In this document: positions 8,817-18,160 of the stretch, piece by piece
How positions within the stretch are numbered: position 1 is the stretch's first letter
How the letters are laid out: every line of letters starts with the position of its first letter
Source of the DNA: Pseudarthrobacter sp. W1I19
GTDB lineage: Bacteria; Actinomycetota; Actinomycetes; Actinomycetales; Micrococcaceae
NCBI RefSeq assembly: GCF_030817835.1
Contig: NZ_JAUSZR010000001.1
Location: 620,001-684,000 of the forward strand
Direction of reading: 5' to 3'
DNA length: 64,000 nucleotides
Notes under the pieces: model-generated
Database searches by the model: none
Told to the model about the DNA's origin: nothing
What the model saw: only the letters and a program-made list of their open reading frames with translations
Program-made: the position numbers and the translations under genes

Positions 8817-9710
8817 GTGGCTTTGAACCGAATTGTGCTTTTTTACGGCTTTACCCCGATCGCTGATCCTGACGCCGTCCGCCTCTGGCAGCGCGCCCTC
8901 TGCGAGAAACTGGGCCTGACCGGCCGCATCCTGATCTCCAAGGATGGCATCAACGCAACCCTGGGCGGCGAAATCGGCGCCGTGAAGCAGTACGTCAAGA
9001 CGACCCGTGAGTACAAGGGCTTCCACGGCATCGATGTTAAATGGTCCGACGGCGGCGCGGAAGACTTCCCGCGGCTCAGCGTCAAGGTACGCGACGAGAT
9101 CGTCTCCTTCGGCGCCCCCGGCGAACTGAAGGTGGACGCCAACGGTGTGGTGGGCGGCGGCAAGCACCTCAAACCCGAAGAACTGCACGAACTTGTGGAC
9201 GTAAAGAAGCGGGATGGGGAAGATGTGGTGTTCTTCGATGGCCGGAACGCCTTCGAAGCACAGATCGGCCGCTTCAAGGACGCGATCGTCCCCGACGTCG
9301 CCACCACCCACGACTTCATCAAGGAACTCGAGTCCGGGAAGTACGACGGGCTCAAAGACAAGCCGGTGGTCACCTACTGCACCGGCGGCATCCGCTGCGA
9401 AGTGCTCTCCAGCCTGATGGTCAACCGCGGCTTCAAAGAGGTCTACCAGCTGGACGGCGGCATCGTCCGCTACGGCGAAACCTTCAAGGACCAGGGCCTT
9501 TGGGAAGGCTCGCTGTACGTGTTCGACAACCGTATGCACCTCGAATTCAGCGAGGACGCCAAAACCATCGGGCAATGCGTCCGGTGCTCGGCCCCCACCA
9601 GCAAATTCGAGAACTGTTCCAACCCGAGTTGCCGCACCCTCACCCTGTACTGCGCCGAATGCGCCTCCAGCCCGGATACCTTGCGCTGCCCCGAAGGCTG
9701 CGCAGCTTAG
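8817..9710 (+). CDS. trhO: tRNA uridine 5-hydroxylation rhodanese TrhO (YceA family)
   Basis: A 297-residue rhodanese-domain protein of the YceA/TrhO family, which hydroxylates U34 of certain tRNAs using oxygen. The N-terminal region ([16 protein letters not shown]) is the family acylphosphatase-like domain, the rhodanese active loop is YCTGGIRC (187-194, Cys188 catalytic), and a cysteine-rich C-terminus (CVRC, CSNPSC, CAEC, CPEGC) likely binds zinc. The GTG at 8817 starts [12 protein letters not shown], the usual family start; the in-frame GTG at 8766 would add 17 unconserved residues. No clear Shine-Dalgarno is seen, so a leaderless message is possible. Confidence 0.88.
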   Translation: MALNRIVLFYGFTPIADPDAVRLWQRALCEKLGLTGRILISKDGINATLGGEIGAVKQYVKTTREYKGFHGIDVKWSDGGAEDFPRLSVKVRDEIVSFGAPGELKVDANGVVGGGKHLKPEELHELVDVKKRDGEDVVFFDGRNAFEAQIGRFKDAIVPDVATTHDFIKELESGKYDGLKDKPVVTYCTGGIRCEVLSSLMVNRGFKEVYQLDGGIVRYGETFKDQGLWEGSLYVFDNRMHLEFSEDAKTIGQCVRCSAPTSKFENCSNPSCRTLTLYCAECASSPDTLRCPEGCAA

Positions 9711-9745
9711 GACCCGGCTCACGGCCCGGGAAAGCGCAACGGCCA

Positions 9746-10315
9746 TCAGAGGCGCCGGAGCCGGTACGCGTAGTTGGCGCCTGTCCTGGCGTCCACCGTG
9801 ACGGTCAGGGCAGTCTCAGCCGAGAGATAAATGACGTTCTCGCGGTTGATGCCGCACCGCAGCCCCAGGTCAACCAGCGTGAGCGCGTCGCTGCGGACCG
9901 TGAAGTTCACACGGCGCTGGCTCCGGCAGGCCAGTGCCAATGCATAGGTGCCGGTGCCCACCACGGGGGTTGTTTCGCTGCGGGTTTCGCCCGCCGCCAG
10001 CAGTCCGGCTGCCGCGTACATGACGGGATCGCCGGTATCGGGCAGGCTGCGGGACACCCATGACTCCAGCTCGGCCTCGCTGACGGGTTCACGCTCCAGC
10101 GGATCGCGGGTGAATGCCGGCGCGGGGGCTACTGTCTGCTCCGCATCAGCGGGATCGGCCCAGCGGCCGTCGTCGTATGTGTATTCGCAGCCGCCCACCG
10201 CAAGCCCTGCCGCGAGCACAAGGCCGAGGACGACAGCGGCCGCAGGGTTTCGCGCCAGCGGCGCCGGGGATGTCCGTAGCGGACCGGGCGCGGAGGACTT
10301 CCGCACACTGGGCAT
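9746..10315 (-). CDS. Putative lipoprotein, paralogue of the next gene
   Basis: A 189-residue predicted lipoprotein: a basic N-terminus, hydrophobic segment AAAVVLGLVLAAGLAVGGC and lipobox ending at Cys43. The C-terminal third (GTYALALACRSQRRVNFTV, then ANYAYRLRRL) aligns with that of the adjacent gene at 10354-10830 (GRYILTATCEGGGKAFFAV, then LIYAYQLMPA), including a pair of cysteines. The two therefore look like a tandem duplication. I do not recognise a family function. It is likely anchored on the outer face of the membrane and cotranscribed with its neighbour, 38 bp apart. Confidence 0.7.
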   Translation of the reverse strand: MPSVRKSSAPGPLRTSPAPLARNPAAAVVLGLVLAAGLAVGGCEYTYDDGRWADPADAEQTVAPAPAFTRDPLEREPVSEAELESWVSRSLPDTGDPVMYAAAGLLAAGETRSETTPVVGTGTYALALACRSQRRVNFTVRSDALTLVDLGLRCGINRENVIYLSAETALTVTVDARTGANYAYRLRRL

Positions 10316-10353
10316 AGTCCGACTTTAAGCCCGCAAGCCCGCGCGGGCCATAG

Positions 10354-10830
10354 CTATTGCGCCGGCATCAGCTGGTAGGCGTAGATGAGGGGCGCGTCCA
10401 CACTGGAGGTGCTGATTTCCAGCCTCCCTGTATTGGGCAGTGTGATCCTGGTGACCTCGTTGCTGCCGTTGCACGCGGCTCCGGCATCCACCACGTCTTC
10501 CCCGTCCAGCGACACCGCGAAGAACGCTTTGCCTCCGCCCTCGCAGGTCGCCGTCAGGATGTAGCGGCCGGCGCTGACATTGGAAGCTTCCCGGATGATC
10601 CGGTTCTTGTTGAGGATTTTCCCGGCGTCTTCCAGCACGGCGCCCGGCGATGCCGGCAGGGCGGTGGCCTGCCATTGGGGCACGTGGGCATTCTCGATGG
10701 ACACCACCGGCGAGCACCCCGCCAGGGCAACGGCCGCCAGGCCTGCCAGTGCCAATGCTGTGCGCGGGAAGCGCCTCGGGCCGGCGGGCTGCTTCCGGGC
10801 GCGCGGAAGGACGGAGAACACTGTTGGCAT
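10354..10830 (-). CDS. Putative lipoprotein, paralogue of the previous gene
   Basis: A 158-residue predicted lipoprotein with signal segment ALALAGLAAVALAGC and lipobox Cys39. The mature domain has two cysteines that match those of the neighbouring lipoprotein, probably forming a disulphide, and it ends in a similar beta-rich LIYAYQL strand. The reading frame stays open far upstream over the methyltransferase gene, but the ATG at 10828-10830 gives a normal signal peptide and is chosen as the start. Function unknown. Confidence 0.72.
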   Translation of the reverse strand: MPTVFSVLPRARKQPAGPRRFPRTALALAGLAAVALAGCSPVVSIENAHVPQWQATALPASPGAVLEDAGKILNKNRIIREASNVSAGRYILTATCEGGGKAFFAVSLDGEDVVDAGAACNGSNEVTRITLPNTGRLEISTSSVDAPLIYAYQLMPAQ

Positions 10831-10920
10831 ACCCTCAACGCTACCCCGTCCGGCTGGCCGTAAAGGTCCACCTCCCGCCCCACAGCAGCCGGACCGGACC
10901 TGCCGCACTAAACTTGAGCG

Positions 10921-12561
10921 GTGCCTGAATCCCCATACGAGTTCACCGCCGGCAATACTCCCGACGCACCCCGCAGCGACCTTCCGGACCTGCTCGCCGC
11001 ACTCGCCGCGGACCTGCGCGCCGTGGACTACACGCTCGACGGCGTCGCCAGCCTCCTGGGGGAATCCGCCTACACCGCCTTGAACCGTGACCAGACCATC
11101 CCCGCACTGCTCGCTGCCGAGCGCGCGGTCCGGCGGGACGAGGGCGCGAAGGCGCTTGCCGCCGTCGTCCGTTTGTGGCTGCTCGCCGAGCCCCAGCCCA
11201 AGGAAACGCTCGACGGCGCACTGCCCGGTATCCGGGCGGAAGGCCTGGTGGCATTGGGGCTGGTGGAGCCCGTTCCCGGCACAGTCCTCATGGCCGCCAA
11301 AGCGGACCTGCGGCCCTACGGCTGGGAAGGTACCAAAGGCGACAGCGGCAGCGGCGGCGCTGAACTGTGGGTGGCGAGCGACCTCGCTGCGCACCAGCAG
11401 GAGGGTGTGCTCCGGCACGACCACGTCCTCGGTATCGGCCAGGCCTCCACCACATTGGTGCAGACGACCTTCCGCCGCCATACCAGCCGCGCACTGGACC
11501 TGGGCACAGGCTGCGGCATCCAGGCCTTCCACCTGCTGCACCACTGCCAGCACGTGACGGCCACGGACATTTCCGAACGGGCGCTTGCCTTTACCCGGTT
11601 CAATATCCTCCTGAACGCGCAGGCCCTGGGGGTGGACCCGGACCGGCCGGAGGACCGGGTGAGCCTGCGCCTGGGCTCGCTGCTGGAACCGGTGGCCGGC
11701 GAGGAATTCGGGCTGGTGGTCTCCAATCCGCCGTTCGTCATCACGCCGCGGAGGCCGGGGGAGGATGCCGCGGAGAAGTTCACCTACCGCGACGGCGGCC
11801 TGCCGGGCGACGACATCGTGGCTGCCCTGGTGGCCGGACTCCCGGCTGTCCTGGCTGAGGGCGGGACAGCCCAGATGCTGGGCAACTGGGAAGTGGTGGC
11901 CGGCACGGACTGGCAGGAGCGTCCCCAGTCCTGGGTGGTTCCCGGCGTGGATGCCTGGTTCATCCAGCGGGAGTTGGTCAGCCCGGAGCAGTATGCCGAA
12001 ACCTGGCTGCGGGACGCCTCCGAGTCCCGGGACCGGGACCACTACCGGGACGCGTACGCGGCCTACCTTGCAGACTTCGAGTCCAGGAACGTGGCGGGGA
12101 TCGGCTTCGGAATGGTGCTGCTGCGCCGGCCGGCTGGCCCCGGCCAGGGCTTCAGCCGGTTCGAGGAGATCACCTACCCCATCGAGCAGCCCATCGGCCC
12201 GCACCTGGGCGCGGCGCTGGAACGCCAGGACTGGCTGGCCACCAACAGCATCGGGGACGCGCACCTGCTGGTGGCGGACGACGTCACCGAGGAACGCCAC
12301 CAGCGGCCCGGCGCCGAACATCCGGGCGTGATCCTGCTGCGGCAGGGCGCCGGCCTGCGCCGGACCACCCTGCTCAGCACCGAACTCGCCGGGTTTGTCT
12401 CGGCCTGCGACGGCGACCTCACGGCGGGCCAGATCGCCGGTGCGCTGGAGGCGCTGCTGGGCGGGGAGGACGGGTTCGACGCCGGCGCATTCCGCAGCGG
12501 CTTGCTCGCCGAAGCAGCCAACCTGGTCCGGGACGGCTTCCTGATTCCGGCTAGTCAATAA
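10921..12561 (+). CDS. Large class I methyltransferase with NPPF motif (HemK/RsmC-like MTS core)
   Basis: A 546-residue protein whose core is a SAM-dependent methyltransferase of the MTS type: motif I ALDLGTGCGI (191-200), ATDIS at about 214-218 and the substrate motif NPPF (269-272), which in relatives methylates the amide or exocyclic amine of glutamine, guanine or adenine. Extra N-terminal (about 1-150) and C-terminal (about 430-546) domains resemble the actinobacterial DUF7059 and DUF7782 regions. It starts with GTG at 10921 and is divergent from the lipoprotein pair. The target (release factor, rRNA or other) is not decided by sequence. Confidence 0.8.
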   Translation: MPESPYEFTAGNTPDAPRSDLPDLLAALAADLRAVDYTLDGVASLLGESAYTALNRDQTIPALLAAERAVRRDEGAKALAAVVRLWLLAEPQPKETLDGALPGIRAEGLVALGLVEPVPGTVLMAAKADLRPYGWEGTKGDSGSGGAELWVASDLAAHQQEGVLRHDHVLGIGQASTTLVQTTFRRHTSRALDLGTGCGIQAFHLLHHCQHVTATDISERALAFTRFNILLNAQALGVDPDRPEDRVSLRLGSLLEPVAGEEFGLVVSNPPFVITPRRPGEDAAEKFTYRDGGLPGDDIVAALVAGLPAVLAEGGTAQMLGNWEVVAGTDWQERPQSWVVPGVDAWFIQRELVSPEQYAETWLRDASESRDRDHYRDAYAAYLADFESRNVAGIGFGMVLLRRPAGPGQGFSRFEEITYPIEQPIGPHLGAALERQDWLATNSIGDAHLLVADDVTEERHQRPGAEHPGVILLRQGAGLRRTTLLSTELAGFVSACDGDLTAGQIAGALEALLGGEDGFDAGAFRSGLLAEAANLVRDGFLIPASQ

Positions 12562-12697
12562 GGCGTGGACAGAGGCGCTGAACGGTGGGCCGCCGGCCCC
12601 CCTCTTTTCCACATGGATGCGCACATTTCTGCAAAATATGGTGAACTAGGCCAGTATGGGCGCATCTGCCCGAGCAACCTTTTTCTGTAGGAGCACC

Positions 12698-15424
12698 GTG
12701 CCAAGCAAGGCCAAAACCGGCAAGAAACTCGTGATTGTGGAGTCTCCGGCCAAGAGCAAGACCATCGCCAAGTACCTGGGCGAGGGCTTCATCGTAGAGG
12801 CCTCCATTGGTCACATCCGCGACCTGCCGCAGCCGTCCGAACTCCCCGCAGAGCTGAAGAAAACCTCGGTGGGCAAGTTCGCCGTCGACATTGACCACGA
12901 CTTCAAGCCGTACTACGTGGTGTCCCCGGACAAAAAGAAAAAGGTGACCGAGCTCAAGGCCGCGCTCAAGGACGCCGACGAACTCTACCTCGCAACCGAT
13001 GGGGACCGCGAAGGCGAAGCCATCGCGTGGCACCTGCTCGAAGTGCTCAAGCCCAAGGTCCCGGTGTACCGGATGACGTTCGGCGAAATCACCAAGGAAG
13101 CCATCCAGCGCGCCATGGGCAACCTGCGCGACGTCGACACGGCACTGGTGGACGCGCAGGAAACTCGCCGCGTCCTGGACCGCCTGTACGGCTACGAGAT
13201 TTCCCCGGTGCTCTGGCGCAAGGTGGCGCGCGGCCTGTCCGCCGGTCGCGTGCAGTCAGTGGTCACCCGCATGGTGGTGGACCGCGAACGCGAGCGTATG
13301 GCCTTCAAGGCAGCCTCCTACTGGGACCTCACCGGCCAGTTCGGCGCCGACGCTGGTTCCTTTAAGGCCAAGCTCGCCGCCGTGGACGGCGCCAAAGTGG
13401 CCAGCGGCCGGGACTTCAACGACGACGGCGTGCTCACGTCGAAGAACGTCGCGCACCTCAACGAGGAGCTGGCAACGTCCCTGGCCGCAGGGCTGCAGGA
13501 CGCCTCGTTCACCGTCCGCTCGGTGGACACCAAGCCCTACACCCGCCGCCCGGCAGCGCCTTTCACCACCTCCACGCTGCAGCAGGAGGCCGGCCGCAAG
13601 CTGCGGTTCTCCTCGAAGAGCACCATGCAGGTGGCCCAGCGGCTGTACGAAAACGGCTACATCACCTATATGCGTACGGACTCCTCCGCGCTGAGCGATG
13701 AAGCCCTCACCGCTGCCCGCCGCCAAGCCTCCGAACTGTACGGCCCCGAGTACATCCCGCAGTCACCCCGTGTGTACACCGGCAAGGCAGCCAACGCCCA
13801 GGAAGCCCACGAGGCCATCCGCCCCGCCGGCGACTCCTTCCGCACCCCCGCCCAGGTGGCCAAGCAGCTCTCCGGCGACGAATTCCGGCTCTACGAGTTG
13901 ATCTGGAAGCGCACAGTCGCGTCCCAGATGGCTGACGCCAAGGGTTCGACGGCGACCATCCGCCTGGGTGCCGTGGCTTCCGATGGGCGTGACGCCGAAT
14001 TCTCCGCATCCGGCACCGTGATCACCTTCCCCGGTTTCCTGGCAGCCTACGAGGAAGGCAAGGACGAGACCCGCGGCGACGACGATTCCGATGAAGCCCG
14101 CCGCCTGCCGAACGTCGCCAAGGGCGATTCCCTCACGGCCGCCGACATTATCGCTATCGGCCACGAAACGTCACCGCCGCCGCGCTACACCGAAGCGTCA
14201 CTGACGGCGGAGCTGGAAAAGAAGGGCATCGGCCGCCCTTCCACTTACGCCTCCACCATCTCCACCATCCAGGACCGCGGCTACGTCCGGAAACAGGGTT
14301 CTGCCCTGGTACCGAGCTGGATCGCGTTCTCCGTGATCCGGCTGCTGGAACAGCACTTCAGCGACTACGTGGACTATGAGTTCACCGCGGACATGGAAGG
14401 CGACCTGGACAAGATCGCCAACGGCCAGGCCGTGGGTGCCTCCTGGCTCCGCCACTTCTACTTCGGCGAGGACTCCGATCCGGGCCTGCTGAGCATCGTC
14501 AACAACCTTGGCGAGATCGACGCGCGGGAAATCAACTCCATCCCCATTACGGACGAGATCACGCTCCGGGTTGGAAAATTCGGCCCGTACCTTGAAAGCT
14601 CAGCTGCCACCATCGACCCCAAGACGGGGGAGATCGTGGAGTCGCCGCGCGCCAACGTGCCGGAGGACCTGGCACCGGACGAGCTGACCGCCGCCAAGGC
14701 CCTCGAGCTGATGGAGACAGCCGCTCCCGAGGAGCGCGTGCTGGGCACCGATCCGCACACCGGGCACACCGTCGTCGCCAAGAACGGCCGGTACGGCGCC
14801 TACGTCACCGAGATCATCCCGGAGATGACTGAGGAACAGATCGCCGCGCAGCCGGTGGAGTACTACAAGAACGGCAAGCCGAAGCCGCCGAAGAAGCCGG
14901 TCAAGGCCAAGCCCCGCACGGGCTCGCTGTTCAAGTCGATGACCGTTGAATCCGTGACCCTGGATGAGGCACTGCAGCTCATGAGCCTGCCCCGCGTCCT
15001 GGGCGAGGACGCCGAAGGCAATCTGATCACCGTGCAGAACGGACGGTTCGGACCATACCTAAAGAAGGGCACCGACTCCCGCTCCATCGGCTCGGAGGAG
15101 GAGATCTTCACCATCACGCTGGACCAGGCACTGGAGATCTACTCGCAGCCGAAGCAGCGCGGCGCCCGTGCCGCCGTCCCGCCGCTGGCGGAGTTCGGCC
15201 CGGACCCGGTGTCGGAGAAAAACATCGTGGTGAAGGAAGGCCGCTTCGGCCCTTACATCACCGACGGAATCACCAACATCACGGTTCCCCGCGCCACCTC
15301 CCTGGAGGAACTTACGCGTGAACAGGCTGTTGAACTCCTCGCCGAAAAGCGCGCCAAGGGCCCGGTCAAGCGCACCGCCACCCGCAAGCCTCCGGCCAAG
15401 AAGAAGGCAACGGCCAAGAAGTAG
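12698..15424 (+). CDS. topA: DNA topoisomerase I
   Basis: A 908-residue type IA topoisomerase that relaxes negative supercoils. The TOPRIM domain begins KLVIVESPAKSKTIAKYLG and includes DGDREGEAIAWH; the active-site tyrosine is Tyr324 in GYITYMRTDS. The C-terminus has three GR(Y/F)G(A/P)Y repeats in place of zinc fingers and ends in a lysine-rich tail, both typical of actinobacterial TopA. The GTG at 12698 follows GTAGGAG at 12688-12694; the ATG at 12656 would add 14 unconserved residues. It is a single essential gene. Confidence 0.96.
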   Translation: MPSKAKTGKKLVIVESPAKSKTIAKYLGEGFIVEASIGHIRDLPQPSELPAELKKTSVGKFAVDIDHDFKPYYVVSPDKKKKVTELKAALKDADELYLATDGDREGEAIAWHLLEVLKPKVPVYRMTFGEITKEAIQRAMGNLRDVDTALVDAQETRRVLDRLYGYEISPVLWRKVARGLSAGRVQSVVTRMVVDRERERMAFKAASYWDLTGQFGADAGSFKAKLAAVDGAKVASGRDFNDDGVLTSKNVAHLNEELATSLAAGLQDASFTVRSVDTKPYTRRPAAPFTTSTLQQEAGRKLRFSSKSTMQVAQRLYENGYITYMRTDSSALSDEALTAARRQASELYGPEYIPQSPRVYTGKAANAQEAHEAIRPAGDSFRTPAQVAKQLSGDEFRLYELIWKRTVASQMADAKGSTATIRLGAVASDGRDAEFSASGTVITFPGFLAAYEEGKDETRGDDDSDEARRLPNVAKGDSLTAADIIAIGHETSPPPRYTEASLTAELEKKGIGRPSTYASTISTIQDRGYVRKQGSALVPSWIAFSVIRLLEQHFSDYVDYEFTADMEGDLDKIANGQAVGASWLRHFYFGEDSDPGLLSIVNNLGEIDAREINSIPITDEITLRVGKFGPYLESSAATIDPKTGEIVESPRANVPEDLAPDELTAAKALELMETAAPEERVLGTDPHTGHTVVAKNGRYGAYVTEIIPEMTEEQIAAQPVEYYKNGKPKPPKKPVKAKPRTGSLFKSMTVESVTLDEALQLMSLPRVLGEDAEGNLITVQNGRFGPYLKKGTDSRSIGSEEEIFTITLDQALEIYSQPKQRGARAAVPPLAEFGPDPVSEKNIVVKEGRFGPYITDGITNITVPRATSLEELTREQAVELLAEKRAKGPVKRTATRKPPAKKKATAKK

Positions 15425-15428
15425 TTTC

Positions 15429-15536
15429 CGGTGGTTGAGCCTGTCGAAACCGAACCTGGTTTCGCTCCCCACCCGCTCCCTGACCTCGCAAGCTCGGCCA
15501 TGGAACCCTGCGGGCGTGGCCCCGGCTCAACCACCG
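15429..15536 (+). repeat. Extragenic repeat copy 1 (module order A-B)
   Basis: Module A (15429-15451, core GGTTGAGCCTGTCGAAACC) is followed by module B (15458-15536, starting GGTTTCGCTCCCCACCCGC). The outer ends GGTGGTTGAGCC and GGCTCAACCACC are inverted repeats, and the A/B junction CGAAACC...GGTTTCG forms a small hairpin. It lies directly after topA and fills the gap to the next gene. It may also terminate topA. Confidence 0.85.
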
Positions 15537-15574
15537 CGTTTGCAAGGGGCATCGCCACGTGATCATGTAGAGGC

Positions 15575-15994
15575 ATGACTGAACAACCCGGCATTGCCGA
15601 CCAGACTCCGCTCAACGACCTTGAGGAGAAGCTCGCCCTGGGCGGACAGCCTGATGCCAGTCCTGTGGACGTCATCCTGTCCTTCTTGAACAGCGAGGTC
15701 TACATCGTCAGCTCGGACAACATCGAGGGCGTCGATTCCCAGGTGGAGCCGTTGGTCCTCGCCAACGCCGACGGCGACCCCGTCCTCGCCGTCTTCTCGC
15801 ACCCCAGCCGTGTGGACCAGCAGTACCTGGACGCGGCCCCCAATGTCCTTGGCACACAGGGCGCGGCCATAATTGCCAACATCGGAGACGAACTGGGAAT
15901 GGTCATCAACCCTGGCGCAGCTTACGGCTTTGAGATCAACCCCGAAGGTGTTGCCAACATCAAACGCGACTTCAAGCGCGCCGACGGGGAATAA
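15575..15994 (+). CDS. SseB-family protein
   Basis: A 139-residue acidic, cytoplasmic protein resembling the SseB N-terminal domain: LNDLEEKLALGG near the start, VYIVSSDN and PVLAVFSHPSRV in the middle, and GYGFEINPE-like AYGFEINPEG near the end. The role of these proteins in Gram-positive bacteria is poorly defined. It ends 7 bp before the Ppx/GppA gene, so the two are probably cotranscribed. Confidence 0.68.
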   Translation: MTEQPGIADQTPLNDLEEKLALGGQPDASPVDVILSFLNSEVYIVSSDNIEGVDSQVEPLVLANADGDPVLAVFSHPSRVDQQYLDAAPNVLGTQGAAIIANIGDELGMVINPGAAYGFEINPEGVANIKRDFKRADGE

Positions 15995-16001
15995 TGTCAG
16001 C

Positions 16002-16988
16002 ATGCGGCTAGGCGTCCTCGATATCGGGTCCAACACTGTCCATCTCCTCCTGGTGGATGCCCACCCTGGCGCGCGGCCAGTGCCGTTCGCCTCGCACAAG
16101 CGTCCGCTTTCCCTGGTCCAGTACCTGGAGCCGGACGGCAGCATCAGCGACGCCGGCCAGCACGAACTCACCGAATTTGTCCTTGAAGCCTGGGAATTCG
16201 CGGCCCGGCACAAGGCCGAGGACCTCCTGGCGTTCTGTACTTCCGCCATCCGCGAGGCCACCAATGGCCCCGAAGTCCTGGCGCGGGTTAAGCACGAAAC
16301 CACCGTCACGCTGCAGGAACTGACGGGCAGCGAGGAAGCGTCCATGACCTTCTTCGCCGTCCGGCGCTGGCACGGCTGGGGTGCCGGGCCAATCCTCAAC
16401 CTGGATATCGGCGGTGGCTCCTTCGAAATGGCTTTTGGCCAGGACGAGTTGCCGGAAGTTGCCACGTCCGTGCCGCTGGGTGCCAGCAGGCTGACGCGGG
16501 ACTGGCTTGCGGATGATCCGCCCACAGCCAAGAGTGTCAAAGAGCTGCGGCGCTACATCCAGGCCACCCTCAAGCCGGCAGTCCGGGAATTCGACGGGCT
16601 GGGCCGGGCCAACGTCGTCGCAGGAACCTCCAAGACCTTCCGGTCTTTGGCGCGGATCGCCGGAGCTGCTCCGAGCGCCGCAGGCCCTTACGTCAGGCGC
16701 GTGCTGCACGGGTCCGACCTCGGAGTATGGGCGCAGCGCATTTCTGCCATGAAAGCCGAAGACCGGCTCCACCTGCCCGGCGTTTCCGAAGCCCGGGCCC
16801 ACCAGCTTCTCGCCGGGGCACTGGTGGCGGAGGCGGCATTAGAGCTGTTCAAGTTCAAAAAAATCAAGATCTGCCCGTGGGCGCTGCGCGAAGGCCTCAT
16901 CCTCCGCCGCCTCGACCAGCTGGTTTTCTCCGGGCCCAGGGAGCTGGCCCCGCACGTTGCGCCGCCGGCCGTCGAGGCTGCCGTCTAA
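16002..16988 (+). CDS. Ppx/GppA-family exopolyphosphatase/pppGpp phosphatase
   Basis: A 328-residue member of the ASKHA-fold Ppx/GppA family, which hydrolyses polyphosphate or pppGpp. The phosphate-1 motif is LGVLDIGSNTVHLLL at the N-terminus and the phosphate-2 motif is LDIGGGSFE. The short single-module length is usual for actinobacterial Ppx1-type enzymes. The ATG at 16002 is chosen because upstream in-frame codons run inside the SseB gene. The Ppx-proC order seen here is conserved in other Actinobacteria, including Mycobacterium. Polyphosphate versus pppGpp preference is undecided. Confidence 0.86.
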   Translation: MRLGVLDIGSNTVHLLLVDAHPGARPVPFASHKRPLSLVQYLEPDGSISDAGQHELTEFVLEAWEFAARHKAEDLLAFCTSAIREATNGPEVLARVKHETTVTLQELTGSEEASMTFFAVRRWHGWGAGPILNLDIGGGSFEMAFGQDELPEVATSVPLGASRLTRDWLADDPPTAKSVKELRRYIQATLKPAVREFDGLGRANVVAGTSKTFRSLARIAGAAPSAAGPYVRRVLHGSDLGVWAQRISAMKAEDRLHLPGVSEARAHQLLAGALVAEAALELFKFKKIKICPWALREGLILRRLDQLVFSGPRELAPHVAPPAVEAAV

Positions 16989-17040
16989 ACGCTGCATCGT
17001 TTTAGGCGACACGTTGAAAGGCGACGCCTTGAAAGCGGAA

Positions 17041-17119
17041 GCACCGGCGGCCGCGACAGGAAAATGGGGGAAAACCTGTCGCGTACGCCGGTGCCCTGGC
17101 AGGCATCCCCATGCCTGCC
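17041..17119 (+). terminator. Two tandem strong hairpins in the 325-bp ppx-proC gap
   Basis: Hairpin 1 has 20-nt arms at 17041-17060 and 17075-17094, pairing at all but a central 2x2 mismatch, around an A-rich 14-nt loop. Hairpin 2 is a perfect 9-bp stem GGCAGGCAT/ATGCCTGCC (17098-17106, 17111-17119) with a CCCC loop. No T-run follows. They may end the ppx transcript or structure an RNA leader. The rest of 16989-17313 has one weaker inverted repeat (GGTACTAACTA with TAGTT and AGTACC, 17142-17179) and no convincing gene. Confidence 0.6.
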
Positions 17120-17313
17120 GCATCACTCGCACCCTCAATGAGGTACTAACTACAGTAGGGCCGCTAGTTGTGAAGTACCTGCACCCAACATGTGAGCCAG
17201 CTGTGAATGGTTTTCGGGAGGTTCCCGAGCTTCCGGAATTGATGTGTGGAGCGGCAGGACGGTGCCCTTAACGCAGTTCTGCGCCTGACGGAGCAAACTG
17301 CAATGATGGAGCC

Positions 17314-18147
17314 ATGAGCAACCGAATCGCATTCCTTGGCTGTGGGTCCATGAACGAAGCCATCCTCGGCGGTCTGCTGGAAGCCGGGACGGATCCGGCT
17401 GACATCGTGGCCACCGTCCGCCGTGCCGAGCGTGCCGCGGAACTGGCGGAGCGCCACCACGGCATTACCGCGATTGCCGGTGAGGAGGAACCGGACAACA
17501 ACAAACAGGCCAGCAAGGGGTCCGCCGTCGTGATTCTCGGGGTCAAGCCGGTCGGTATCACCGAACTGGCGCGCGAGATCTGCTCCTCACTCGCGCCGGA
17601 CACGGTGGTGGTGAGCGTTGCCGCAGCCGTTTCGATCGCTCAACTGGAGGCTGCCCTCCCGGCCGGCCAACCGGTCATCCGCACCATGCCCAACACGCCT
17701 GCCAAACTGGGGCGCGGCGTTGTATCGGTCTCACCGGGCACCAGTTGCACGCCCGAACAGCTGCAGAAGGTCAAGGACATCCTGCAGGGCGCCGGAACCG
17801 TTGTTGAGGTGCCCGAGGAACAGGTGGACGCCCTGTCCGCCATCAGTGGCTCAGGACCGGCGTACGCGTTCTATCTTGCCGAGGCGATGGCAGCGGCAGG
17901 CCAGGAGCTCGGCCTTGATGCGGAACTGTCCCTGCTCCTGGCGAGGGAAACCGTGGCCGGCGCCGGGTTTATGCTGGCCGAGCCGGGGGCGGACCCTGCG
18001 GCCCTGCGCAAAGCGGTGACCAGCCCGAACGGCACCACCGAGCGCGCCATAGCTACCTTTGACGAGCGCGGGATCCCGTCCATCATCGCCGCCGGGGCAC
18101 GCGCCGCAGCGGACCGGGCAGCGGAGATCACCAAACAGCTGGGCTGA
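17314..18147 (+). CDS. proC: Pyrroline-5-carboxylate reductase
   Basis: A 277-residue enzyme for the last step of proline synthesis, NADPH-dependent reduction of 1-pyrroline-5-carboxylate. The N-terminal dinucleotide site is FLGCGSMNEAILGGLLEAG; the C-terminal dimer domain has the signature SGSGPAYAFYLAEAM and the conserved region TSPNGTTERAI. Length and motif spacing are standard. It stands alone after the ppx gap. Confidence 0.95.
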   Translation: MSNRIAFLGCGSMNEAILGGLLEAGTDPADIVATVRRAERAAELAERHHGITAIAGEEEPDNNKQASKGSAVVILGVKPVGITELAREICSSLAPDTVVVSVAAAVSIAQLEAALPAGQPVIRTMPNTPAKLGRGVVSVSPGTSCTPEQLQKVKDILQGAGTVVEVPEEQVDALSAISGSGPAYAFYLAEAMAAAGQELGLDAELSLLLARETVAGAGFMLAEPGADPAALRKAVTSPNGTTERAIATFDERGIPSIIAAGARAAADRAAEITKQLG

Positions 18148-18160
18148 CCGTTCACATACG

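Noticed and set aside
10354..12624. A 756-codon open frame on the minus strand reaching over the methyltransferase gene
   Set aside because: Only the last 158 codons encode a sensible signal peptide and domain; the rest is the antisense of a well-supported methyltransferase and low-complexity.
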